NCBI GenBank assembly: GCA_900539195.1
Contig: UQBC01000005.1
Coordinates: 26,478-90,477, forward strand
Reading direction: 5' to 3'
DNA: 64,000 nt
Source of the DNA: an uncultured Oscillospiraceae bacterium
GTDB lineage: Bacteria > Bacillota > Clostridia > Oscillospirales > Ruminococcaceae
The notes beneath the pieces were generated by a model that was given only the letters and a program-made list of their open reading frames with translations, did not search any database and was not told where the DNA came from. Positions 16,934-25,275 of the stretch are shown piece by piece. A program made the translations under genes and the position numbers. Every line of letters starts with the position of its first letter. The first letter of the stretch is position 1.

Positions 16934-19195
16934 TCAGACTTCTTCGCTGTCGTCTGTACTTTCCTCTTCCTGCGTATCCTTGCGGTTCATTTCTATCTCA
17001 AGCAGAGGTCTTAACAGCGAATAGCGGAGCATCTTCCTGTCGTTGTCGACCATAGTCTTTACCAGCTGTTTTGTTCCGATGACGATTATCATCTTCTTTG
17101 CTCTGGTAACGCCTGTGTAGAGCAGGTTTCTGTACAGCAGATTCTGCGTAAAGCCTGTTATCGGGATGATCACGGCGTCATACTCGCTGCCCTGACTCTT
17201 ATGTATAGTGATAGCATAGGCGTGTTCGAGCTTTCGTAGCATTTCGGAGGTGTATATTGCCATTCTTCCCTCAAAGTCTATCGTCACATTCTGAGAAAAG
17301 CGGTCAACCGCACGGATTATTCCGATATCGCCGTTGAAAATTCCGCTGCCCTTTTCATTGTTTTTCGTCCACAGAACATCATAGTCGTTCTTTGTCTGCA
17401 TTACCTTGTCGCCTGTGCGGAATATAACATCAAAGAATTTAAGCTCCGCTTTGTTCTGGGACGGGGGATTGAGCGCAAGCTGAAGCTGTTTGTTAAGCTC
17501 TCTTGTTCCTGCCGCACCCATTTTTGTAGGACAAAGCACCTGAATGTCGTCTATCGGCGAAAACCCGTAGGTATCCGGAAGTCGCTGTTTTGTAAGCTGT
17601 ATCACAAGCCCCGCTATCTCGCTCTCATTCGGCTTGTTCATAAAGAAAAAGTCGTTCTGCCTGTCGTCAAGCACCGGGAATTCGCCCTTTACTATCCTGT
17701 GGGCATTTGTTACTATAAGGCTCTGCGCCGCCTGCCTGAATATCTCTTTAAGCTCCACTGACGGAATATAGTGCGACGCTATAAGATCCTTCAGCACGTT
17801 TCCTGCGCCTACGGATGGAAGCTGGTTTGAGTCGCCGACCATAATAAACTTTGACGATGGCTTGATTGCTCTTACAAGCGAACACATAAGAAGCGCGTCA
17901 ACCATCGACATCTCATCGGCTATTACAACATCGGCAGGGAGCGGATTTGTTTCGTTGCGCTTGAATTTCAGCTCGCCCTTTGCAGTATAATCAACTTCAA
18001 GCAGGCGATGTATAGTCCTTGCAGGCTCGCCCGTAAGGTCAGACATACGCTTTGCCGCCCTGCCTGTCGGCGCACATAGGAGAATACGCTTCTTGTGTGC
18101 CTTTAATATCTTGATAACGCCGTTAAGAGTTGTAGTTTTTCCTGTACCGGGACCGCCCGTCAGTATAAACACCGAACCTGTAAGGCAGGCGCTTATAGCG
18201 GCACGCTGAAGATCCTCGTACTGTATATTCTCCGAAAACTCAACTCCTCTTATTTCATCGGAATAATCCTTTTCGTACTGTGCAGAGGTTCTCAGCATAA
18301 AGGCAAGTTTTTTTGCAATATAGGTTTCCGCAAGGTAGTATTCGGGGAGATACACAAACTCACGCTTTCCGAGCGTTATTCTTACTACCCAGTCCTTCTC
18401 CTCACAGTCGTCAAGGCAGGATTCAAACTGTCTGCGCTCAATCCCGAGGTTATCGCATACCGATTCACGAAGCTTTTCAGTCGGCAGGCAGGTGTGACCT
18501 GCGTTTGCATTTTCGTGCAGGACGTACACTATACCCGCACGCACACGGTCGCTGTTCTCTGCGTCAAAGCCGAGATCTGCCGCCATACGGTCGACCGAAC
18601 GGAAATCTATATCAATTCCGCTTGTGCAGAGTATATACGGATTTGTCTTTATCTGCTTTATGCTGTCGTGTTCAAATGCCGACCATACGCTTATTGCGTG
18701 TGCAGGGCCGAAATTATATTCGCCGAGAAACTTTATGACCTCGTTTACACCTGTTATCTTGTGATATTCATTCGATATGTAAAGAGCCTTATCCGAGGAT
18801 ATGCCGTTTATCGCCGTGAGCTTCATACAGTCATTGTCGATTATGTCAAGCGCCTCTGTTCCGAACGCTTTTACTATGCGTTTTGCTATAGCAGGACCAA
18901 GCCCTTTTATAACGCCTGAGCCGAGGTATGCCGCTATCTCGGTTTCCGTCTGCGGCATAGAGCGCTCACACATTGCCGCCTTGAACTGTCTGCCGTACTT
19001 CTGGCTTGTGATCCAGCCGCCGCGGAGATTAAGCCGTTCACCCTCGTTTACATCACCCAGCGTTCCGACTACCGGGATAAGCCCGTCGTCACAGCCTAGA
19101 TTTATAACAGTATAGCCGTTATCGGCATTTTTATATATAACGTCCTCCACAGAGCCGCTCAGCTCAACAGAAATATCGACTTTCTGATTATCCAA
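16934..19195 (-). CDS. recD2: ATP-dependent DNA helicase RecD2
   Basis: 753 aa, full length for RecD2. N-terminal OB-like domain (about 8-80) and helix-hairpin-helix repeats (about 85-200), then the 1A helicase core: Walker A TGGPGTGKTTTLNG (about 349-362), Walker B VVIADEMSMVD (about 428-438), GDSNQLPSVG (about 460-469). Motif VI AYAITIHKSQGSEYDAV is at about 652-668. It acts as a 5'-3' helicase in repair and fork maintenance outside a RecBCD complex. Starts at TTG with GGGAGGC 7 nt upstream. It follows a small membrane protein by 26 nt and prmA further up, suggesting one transcript. Confidence 0.95.
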   Translation of the reverse strand: MDNQKVDISVELSGSVEDVIYKNADNGYTVINLGCDDGLIPVVGTLGDVNEGERLNLRGGWITSQKYGRQFKAAMCERSMPQTETEIAAYLGSGVIKGLGPAIAKRIVKAFGTEALDIIDNDCMKLTAINGISSDKALYISNEYHKITGVNEVIKFLGEYNFGPAHAISVWSAFEHDSIKQIKTNPYILCTSGIDIDFRSVDRMAADLGFDAENSDRVRAGIVYVLHENANAGHTCLPTEKLRESVCDNLGIERRQFESCLDDCEEKDWVVRITLGKREFVYLPEYYLAETYIAKKLAFMLRTSAQYEKDYSDEIRGVEFSENIQYEDLQRAAISACLTGSVFILTGGPGTGKTTTLNGVIKILKAHKKRILLCAPTGRAAKRMSDLTGEPARTIHRLLEVDYTAKGELKFKRNETNPLPADVVIADEMSMVDALLMCSLVRAIKPSSKFIMVGDSNQLPSVGAGNVLKDLIASHYIPSVELKEIFRQAAQSLIVTNAHRIVKGEFPVLDDRQNDFFFMNKPNESEIAGLVIQLTKQRLPDTYGFSPIDDIQVLCPTKMGAAGTRELNKQLQLALNPPSQNKAELKFFDVIFRTGDKVMQTKNDYDVLWTKNNEKGSGIFNGDIGIIRAVDRFSQNVTIDFEGRMAIYTSEMLRKLEHAYAITIHKSQGSEYDAVIIPITGFTQNLLYRNLLYTGVTRAKKMIIVIGTKQLVKTMVDNDRKMLRYSLLRPLLEIEMNRKDTQEEESTDDSEEV

Positions 19196-19221
19196 TAGAC
19201 AGCCTCCCGTTCTATAAATAT

Positions 19222-19524
19222 CTATATCTGTTTTTTCTCTTCCACTCTTACAGTTACTCTCGGACAGTCGGCGGTAAGATTACGGCATATGACGGCAAAC
19301 TCGCTGTCGCTCAGTAATTCTTTGCTGACATTTATTACGACCCTGCCGTCAGTGGTTTTAAGGGCAGTTCTGACCTTTCCCTCAACATCGTCACAGCCGT
19401 CCGGTGTAACAAAGACAGGCGGTGCGTGAGGCGTACCCAGACTGCCGATAAACAGCACGACATTTACAGCGCCCATAATTCCGAGAAAAATCATGGCGAA
19501 AAGCATTATGTATGCACCACTCAT
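19222..19524 (-). CDS. Small single-pass membrane protein, unrecognised
   Basis: 100 aa. One hydrophobic N-terminal helix (about residues 5-28, IMLFAMIFLGIMGAVNVVLF) is followed by a soluble 70-residue domain (VVINVSKELLSDSEFAVICRN, DCPRVTVRVEE) that could be one alpha/beta unit. No family recognised. It is 26 nt upstream of recD2 and 55 nt downstream of prmA on the same strand, so it is probably cotranscribed. Confidence 0.7.
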   Translation of the reverse strand: MSGAYIMLFAMIFLGIMGAVNVVLFIGSLGTPHAPPVFVTPDGCDDVEGKVRTALKTTDGRVVINVSKELLSDSEFAVICRNLTADCPRVTVRVEEKKQI

Positions 19525-19579
19525 AAGATCTCACTCCTTTTAAAGTTTATCTCATTATATGGTGCAGATGTTTATTCTG

Positions 19580-20551
19580 TTACGGATTGCAGGTGCAGAG
19601 GATTGCGTTCCAGCCCTCTTTTTCCGATATGCTTTCTACCCCGATATTGTTTTCTTTAAGCGCCGACAGAACCTCGTCAAGTCTTTCTGTAATGATGCCT
19701 GACACAATAAGCTTGCCGTTCTTCTTTAAAAAACCGCTGAAGTAAGGCGACATTGATATAATAACATCGGCAACGATATTAGCCGTAATTATATCGAAAC
19801 CTGCGCCTATCTTCTCTCTGAGCGGTTCGTCGTCGCTGATATTTCCGACATAAGCCGAAACCATATCACTGCCGAAGCCGTTCTTTTCGGTATTTTCCTT
19901 TGCGGTGCGGACGGAATTTTCAAATATATCCACCATTACCGCCTGTTTTGCACCGAGCAGAAGTCCTGCGATGGACAGTATACCACTGCCTGTACCAAGG
20001 TCAAGCATTCTGTCGCCCTCGTGTATCTGCTTTTCGAGCAGTTCCATTACAAGACGTGTTGTGTGGTGCTGACCCGTACCGAACGATGAGGCAGGATCTA
20101 TTTCAAGTATCTTTCTGCCGTCCGTATTGCTGACATCCTCCCAGCTGGGCTTAACTATCAGCTTTTCGCCTACTGTAAAAGGTTTGTAGTACTGCTTCCA
20201 GTTATTCGCCCAATCCTCTTCACGCACGCAGTCTATCTCTACGTCAAGGCTTCCGTAAAAATCATCCTTGTCGTTTGCCTTGAGTTCGTCAAGAGTTCCA
20301 CTGAGCGCAGAGAGCATTTCCGCACCCTGTTCATTATCCTGCACATAGCAGGTTATGTGCGGTTCTACGGTTTTAAGTCCCATAAGGCTGTCGTCTACAT
20401 AATCCCAGTTATATTCCTTGTTTTCGAGGAACTCCTCAAAATCGGCGGGATCGTGAATTATAAATCCGTTAAGTCCAAGCTCTGACAGGCGCATTACAAG
20501 CACCTGTATCGCTTCACTTTTCGTATATACATCTACCTGTCTGAATTGCAT
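19580..20551 (-). CDS. prmA: Ribosomal protein L11 methyltransferase
   Basis: 323 aa. Class I methyltransferase that trimethylates ribosomal protein L11 using S-adenosylmethionine. An N-terminal ferredoxin-like L11-binding domain (about 1-120) has REEDWANNWKQYYKPFTVGE at about 115-134. The SAM motif LDLGTGSGILSIAGL is at about 183-197, and the PrmA-specific NIVADVIISM at about 254-263. It often neighbours dnaJ in Firmicutes but here is separated from the heat-shock operon by 17 kb. Confidence 0.96.
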   Translation of the reverse strand: MQFRQVDVYTKSEAIQVLVMRLSELGLNGFIIHDPADFEEFLENKEYNWDYVDDSLMGLKTVEPHITCYVQDNEQGAEMLSALSGTLDELKANDKDDFYGSLDVEIDCVREEDWANNWKQYYKPFTVGEKLIVKPSWEDVSNTDGRKILEIDPASSFGTGQHHTTRLVMELLEKQIHEGDRMLDLGTGSGILSIAGLLLGAKQAVMVDIFENSVRTAKENTEKNGFGSDMVSAYVGNISDDEPLREKIGAGFDIITANIVADVIISMSPYFSGFLKKNGKLIVSGIITERLDEVLSALKENNIGVESISEKEGWNAILCTCNP

Positions 20552-20642
20552 AGTAATACCTCTTGTTTCTTATTTGCCGGCGGGGCATAAATATCTATAG
20601 TATATTATCCTACATTTCGGGGAAAAAAGCAAGTGTTTAACG

Positions 20643-20677
20643 CAAAAATGCACCGCCCTTATAAAAAGGACGGTGCA
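20643..20677 (-). terminator. Terminator of the Amt-PII gene
   Basis: TGCACCGTCC / GGGCGGTGCA stem on the minus strand followed by TTTTTGCG. Confidence 0.85.
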
Positions 20678-20718
20678 AAACATTCAAGGAAGAACCAATG
20701 TTAAATTCTGAATTACCG

Positions 20719-22503
20719 TTAATCGTTATCCTGCAGAGCCTCGTAAGCCTCTTCGCCTGTACGAACCTTGATTACGTTTTCAACGTCGTATACGAAAATC
20801 TTACCGTCGCCTATCTTACCGGTATAGAGTGCGTTCTTGGCAACCTCTACGACCTTTTCAACAGGAACCTTGCAAACTACGATCTCGACCTTCATCTTAG
20901 GAAGAAGTCTTGCGTCTACGGGAACGCCACGATAGAACTCAGTTGAACCCTTCTGCATACCGCAGCCCATTACATGAGATACTGTCATACCGGTGATACC
21001 GATAGATGAAAGTGCGTGCTTGAGAACTTCAAACTTCTCCTGGTTTGCGATAATGTCTACCTTTGTCATCTTTACATCGCTGTCGCTGATAGGAGCCCTT
21101 GCCTTTGAAACGTGCTGTACAGGTACAGATGTTTCAACAGGAGCAGCCTCGGTAACAACTGCAGTATCTTCTGCGGAAGAACCGCTGTATACGCTGTCGC
21201 CTGCGATAACGAAATCTGCGTAGGAACTGGGCAGACCGTGTTCTGTTGTATCAAGACCTTTGAGCTCTTCTTCTCTTGAAGCTCTCAGACCGATTGTGTG
21301 CTTTAAGATATAGAATGTCAGGAACATCGTTACTGCTGCGAATGCACAAACAGCAACTACGCCGAGTGCCTGTATGCCAAGCTGTTTAAATCCGCCGCCG
21401 TAGAACAGACCCGTGATGCCGTTCTGACCTTTACCTGTTGCGAATAAGCCTACTGCGATAGAGCCCCATACACCGTTGAAGAAGTGTACTGCCACTGCGC
21501 CGACAGGGTCATCAACTTTGAGCTTGTAGTCGAGCAGCCAAACACCGAAGCAAACCAGTAAACCTGAAACAATACCGATTATCGTTGCGCCGAGTGCGTC
21601 TGTATCTGCACAGGGAGCTGTGATAGCTACAAGACCTGCGAGCGATGCGTTAAGGCACATCGAAACATCGGGCTTGCCGTTTTTAAGCCAAGTGAAAATC
21701 ATCGTTACTACCGTTGCAACTGCGGGAGCAATTGTTGTGGTAAGGAATATATCTGCGAGGTAATCTACGTTGGAAGCTGCGGCACCGTTGAATCCGTACC
21801 AACCGAACCAGAGGATGAATACGCCGAGTGCGCCGAGAGGGATAGAGTGACCTAAGATAGCTCTGGGCTTACCGTCCTTGCTGAACTTGCCGATACGGGG
21901 TCCGACCATTGCGGCACCGATAAGAGCCGTAAGACCGCCGACCATATGTATTGCAGTTGAACCGGCAAAGTCAACGAAGCCGAGCTGTGCGAGCCAGCCG
22001 CCGCCCCAGATCCAGTGAGCCTCGATAGGATAAACAACAAGGCTGATAACGAATGAGTAGATGCAGTAGCTGATGAACTTTGTACGCTCTGCCATAGCAC
22101 CTGAAACAATCGTTGCGGCAGTAGCACAGAATACTAAGTTGAATACGAACTCTGCACATCTGTTGAAGTCTGAAAGCTGAGTAAGAACGTCAAGATTCGG
22201 AACACCGATAAGTCCGAAGAATGTATCTTCGCCAAGCATCAGACCGAAGCCGAGAAGTACGAATGCGATCGTACCGAGGCAGAAGTCCATTAAGTTTTTC
22301 ATTATAATGTTGCCGGCATTCTTTGCTCTGGTGAAACCTGTTTCAACCATTGCGAAACCGCACTGCATAAAGAATACCAATGCGGCACCGATAAGGTACC
22401 ATATACCGTTGCCGTCGCCGACGTTGAACATCGTAGCGTTAACGGTTTCCTGAATTTTGTCTGCCGACTCGGCAGCAAGAGTTAGCGTGGATAAGAAATC
22501 CAT
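20719..22503 (-). CDS. amt: Ammonium transporter fused to a P-II signalling domain
   Basis: 594 aa. Residues about 20-425 are an 11-helix Amt channel (ALVFFMQCGFAMVETGFTR, GGWLAQLGFVDFAGSTAIHM and GAVAVHFFNGVWGSIAVGLF blocks). A ~55-residue Glu/Val/Ser linker follows, and from about 482 (MTKVDIIANQEKFEVLKHAL) a GlnB/GlnK domain ending in YTGKIGDGKIFV. Amt conducts ammonium, and P-II normally plugs it when nitrogen is plentiful, so here gate and channel are one chain. The T-loop region (KGSTEFYRGVPVDARLLPKM) lacks the uridylylated Tyr context EYEVD of classical P-II. A structured leader and strong promoter lie upstream. Confidence 0.95.
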   Translation of the reverse strand: MDFLSTLTLAAESADKIQETVNATMFNVGDGNGIWYLIGAALVFFMQCGFAMVETGFTRAKNAGNIIMKNLMDFCLGTIAFVLLGFGLMLGEDTFFGLIGVPNLDVLTQLSDFNRCAEFVFNLVFCATAATIVSGAMAERTKFISYCIYSFVISLVVYPIEAHWIWGGGWLAQLGFVDFAGSTAIHMVGGLTALIGAAMVGPRIGKFSKDGKPRAILGHSIPLGALGVFILWFGWYGFNGAAASNVDYLADIFLTTTIAPAVATVVTMIFTWLKNGKPDVSMCLNASLAGLVAITAPCADTDALGATIIGIVSGLLVCFGVWLLDYKLKVDDPVGAVAVHFFNGVWGSIAVGLFATGKGQNGITGLFYGGGFKQLGIQALGVVAVCAFAAVTMFLTFYILKHTIGLRASREEELKGLDTTEHGLPSSYADFVIAGDSVYSGSSAEDTAVVTEAAPVETSVPVQHVSKARAPISDSDVKMTKVDIIANQEKFEVLKHALSSIGITGMTVSHVMGCGMQKGSTEFYRGVPVDARLLPKMKVEIVVCKVPVEKVVEVAKNALYTGKIGDGKIFVYDVENVIKVRTGEEAYEALQDND

Positions 22504-22640
22504 TGATAACCGCCCCTTTCAATAGGTAATTTTCTGACTGCGGCATAGCCGCTTTTTCTTTAAGTGAGTCTGAAAAAATTCTATCTGCACCCCTCTGCGC
22601 CTTTGCAAGATTTTGCAGAACTTTTGCAATCTCACTTAAA

Positions 22641-22681
22641 ACAAAAGGAGCCGCACGAACTTTTGTTGTTCGTGTAGCTCC
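22641..22681 (-). terminator. Attenuator-like hairpin at the start of the amt leader
   Basis: On the minus strand GGAGC...ACGAAC / GTTCGT...GCTCC forms a two-part stem followed by TTTTGTTTT, about 15 nt after the predicted transcription start and 140 nt before amt. Further down, TAAGTGAG (minus 22638-22631) can pair with CTCACTTA (minus 22568-22561), enclosing about 60 nt. The rest of the leader holds no gene. Confidence 0.65.
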
Positions 22682-22697
22682 GTTGCTTACAAGTATT

Positions 22698-22726
22698 ATT
22701 ATACTGACGGCGGGGTGTTTTGTCAA
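22698..22726 (-). promoter_or_regulatory. Consensus sigma-A promoter of amt
   Basis: TTGACA (22726-22721), 17 nt, TATAAT (22703-22698) on the minus strand. Confidence 0.85.
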
Positions 22727-23052
22727 CGCTTTTTTGCAAGATTTTTATTTTATTCTTGCATTTTGTGAAATATGCATAACAATAGCGTGAATTTTTTGTG
22801 CTACACTTATGCATATATGCTGTCTCTTTTAAGGCTTAAGTGGTATTTATAACGCTCAAATCTTCTTGAAATCGTCAGATATCATCAAATTTGCGGTGTT
22901 TTGTACCGTTTTGACGTATGAATGATATTATCCGTCATACTGCATTTTGCGGCATTAATTATGCAAAATCAGCCTTTATCTGAGGAATCACTACGCTTTT
23001 CTGCAACTAATGCGGAGTTTTCTCGCAATATTTGCGTATAATGACTGCCTGT

Positions 23053-23139
23053 ACTGCTTTTTGCAGTCAAAAAAGCGGCAGGTAAAGCCATGTACGGCAA
23101 TTCATGGGCAGAGCCACCGTACATTCTGCCGCTTTTTTA
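23053..23139. other. Hairpin-rich intergenic block (candidate small RNA or compound terminator)
   Basis: The 450 bases from 22727 to 23176 contain no gene. This part has ACTGCTTTTTGCAGT (23053-23067), then AAAAAGCGGCAG / CTGCCGCTTTTTT enclosing an inner ATGTACGG / CCGTACAT stem. A TATAAT is present at 23037-23042, but its -35 is poor. It can terminate the minus-strand gene 23177-23782 and, read rightward, could be an ~90-nt RNA. The remaining bases show nothing I can name. Confidence 0.5.
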
Positions 23140-23176
23140 GTATTATATGCTTTTTTATATCACGCTGTGAATATTC

Positions 23177-23782
23177 TTATTCCTCGCATCTTTTCGCCAT
23201 ATACATTCCAAGCTCTGCGAATACGGGCGGTATATCATAAACTGTCCTGCCGTCCTGTTCGCATCTTGTGCATTCGCCGGGAGTTGCGGAAGAGAGCATA
23301 TCCGATGCGGTGACGAGGTTGTCAGTCTTATTTATGCTGTATTTTTCAAAAAATCCGTCATAAAGGGTACTTTGCTCATCGTTACGGTACAGATTGACAA
23401 TGTTGTACTTGCAGATCATCATTTCATCATTAGTGATATGCGAGCCGACGCCGAACTGTGATATTCCGTCATCGAGAAGTAATTTCCCGACAATATCCAG
23501 CACATCTCTTATCATAGCGGAGGTGCAATCGTCAAGATAATAAATATCCTTGTGGAAAGCGATAATATTCCCGTTTTCGTCCTTAGGCTCAGCGGTTTTG
23601 GAAGTGGGAAGCTCCAGAATAAAAAACAGCTTTTCATCTTCGTGCAGTTTTATGAAATTTTCAAGCAAGGGCAGAGTTTTTTGTGCCGATACGTTTGCGG
23701 TGAAGAATTTTCCGTCCGTTTTATACCCTTCGCTGAGCTTATCGGCAAAGGAAATCGAAAAGCCTTTTCTCATAGTAAGCAT
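23177..23782 (-). CDS. Hypothetical protein
   Basis: 201 aa, no family recognised. It is predominantly soluble and acidic, with a beta-rich look (KLFFILELPTSK, GISQFGVGSHITNDEMMICKYN) and two C-terminal cysteines in a CTRCEQD pair at about 171-174 that might bind metal. No signal peptide or membrane helix. It lies 12 nt after the gene at 23795-25162 on the same strand, so the two probably form one operon and may act together. Confidence 0.65.
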   Translation of the reverse strand: MLTMRKGFSISFADKLSEGYKTDGKFFTANVSAQKTLPLLENFIKLHEDEKLFFILELPTSKTAEPKDENGNIIAFHKDIYYLDDCTSAMIRDVLDIVGKLLLDDGISQFGVGSHITNDEMMICKYNIVNLYRNDEQSTLYDGFFEKYSINKTDNLVTASDMLSSATPGECTRCEQDGRTVYDIPPVFAELGMYMAKRCEE

Positions 23783-23794
23783 AATTTATACCTC

Positions 23795-25162
23795 TTATTT
23801 TCTTCCTGCCATATACATTATGACCGTCATCGCAAGCCCGAACGCAAGTCCGGATGCTCCGAACGCACAGAGCCACCTACTGTCAACTATCACTTGTAAC
23901 GCCTCAACGGCATTGCTCCCGACAAACATTTCAAACAGGAACGAAACAATCATCATACCGAGCGCCAAGAAAACGCCGAATAACAGACCCATCAGCATTC
24001 CGACAGGAAGGAACGACAAAAGATTCTTATCAACGTCAGCCGCTTTACATTCCTTTCGTGTAAGCTTTTTCAGTTCTGCTCTCTTTACGGCTATTTCGGC
24101 GGCTTGTGAAATATCCTCGTTTTCTGCGCAGCACGAAAAACTGTTTGAAATATGATAACCGCCATTGCGGAACATACTTGAATAAATATCGACATTACTA
24201 TAGTCAAAGCCATCTTTCATCACAATAGTTCCGCTCCTGAATATGATTATCAGCTCTCCGTCGGAGCACATTTCATCGCAGTGTACCATATAAAGGACAT
24301 TCTTCTCACAACCGACCAAATACGCCTTATCATGACTTTGGGTAAGATGTACGCCTTTAAGTTCACCAGTTTTTCTGAAATCGGGATAAACGCCCTCATA
24401 GCCGGCTTTATAAAGCGTATCGGTGATATTTTTTCTTATACGAATGTTTTCGGGTTCAAGTCCGATGATTTCCGATATAGTGGGATAATCCTTGCAAAGC
24501 CCCCAAAAAATCATATACAGTTCACGCCAGAGCGGTTCATATTTCATATCATCAAGCCCGCTGAAACGTTTATTTGAAATTCCTGTTTTAGCACGTCTGA
24601 CATTCTTTAAGATGATTGCGGTAAACTCATTCAAGCCGTACTTTTCGGCATAAGCTGTAAGAACCGGTAATTCAGGTTTTGCTTTAGAGCTGTCTGTAAT
24701 TTCCATAAGTTCAAGTACAAGCGGTAGGTAATCACGCTCAGCTTCGCTGATAAAAGTTTCATCAAAACTGTATCTGCCGTATATATCTGCCGCCATACAA
24801 ACTACTATATCCCATACGCCATCGGTGTTATATGTTTTCCTGCACGGCATCATTTCCGCATTTGCCCGATCAAACTTCAGTTCTAAATCTTCTTCACCTC
24901 GTTCTTCGCTCCATACTGAGAAATGAATCACATTTTCATTTTCATCAATGCACATCTCATAAACAAGTACATAGCTGTCTTCAGGCATTGTATATTCGGT
25001 TTTAACTTTGTCAAGGCAAACCTTTAAAATGAAACCTACCATATCAAAGAGAACAACCGCATTGTTTTCTTCCGTTCCGGTCAGATATATATTGCAATAG
25101 AATAACGAATCGTCATTGAATTTGCTGAATATTTTTTGCGTGAGCTTATCAATATTATTCAT
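23795..25162 (-). CDS. Hypothetical protein with C-terminal membrane hairpin
   Basis: 455 aa from ATG 25162 (GGGAGG 7 nt upstream; the longer frame to 25252 lacks a site). Large soluble N-terminal region without a recognised family (NKRFSGLDDMKYEPLWREL in the middle). A likely C-terminal membrane hairpin has two or three helices at about 370-400 and 425-450 (VGMLMGLLFGVFLALGMMIV; GASGLAFGLAMTVIMYMAG). Orientation would place the soluble part in the cytosol. It is paired with the hypothetical gene 12 nt downstream. Confidence 0.7.
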   Translation of the reverse strand: MNNIDKLTQKIFSKFNDDSLFYCNIYLTGTEENNAVVLFDMVGFILKVCLDKVKTEYTMPEDSYVLVYEMCIDENENVIHFSVWSEERGEEDLELKFDRANAEMMPCRKTYNTDGVWDIVVCMAADIYGRYSFDETFISEAERDYLPLVLELMEITDSSKAKPELPVLTAYAEKYGLNEFTAIILKNVRRAKTGISNKRFSGLDDMKYEPLWRELYMIFWGLCKDYPTISEIIGLEPENIRIRKNITDTLYKAGYEGVYPDFRKTGELKGVHLTQSHDKAYLVGCEKNVLYMVHCDEMCSDGELIIIFRSGTIVMKDGFDYSNVDIYSSMFRNGGYHISNSFSCCAENEDISQAAEIAVKRAELKKLTRKECKAADVDKNLLSFLPVGMLMGLLFGVFLALGMMIVSFLFEMFVGSNAVEALQVIVDSRWLCAFGASGLAFGLAMTVIMYMAGRK

Positions 25163-25228
25163 AACTGCCTCCCGTATTATTTTGTACTTACATTTTACCA
25201 TAACTGCCCCGACAGTGCAACCACAAAC

Positions 25229-25259
25229 GCAAAAACACCGCAGTGTTTCCACTGCGGTG
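25229..25259 (-). terminator. Terminator of the symporter gene
   Basis: CACCGCAGTG / CACTGCGGTG perfect stem followed on the minus strand by TTTTTGCG. Confidence 0.85.
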
Positions 25260-25275
25260 AATGTTAATGCCGTGT

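Noticed and set aside
22641..22681. ANTAR antiterminator target in the amt leader
   Set aside because: The loop is seven bases and lacks the A1-G4 hexaloop pattern, and no paired second hairpin of that type was seen.
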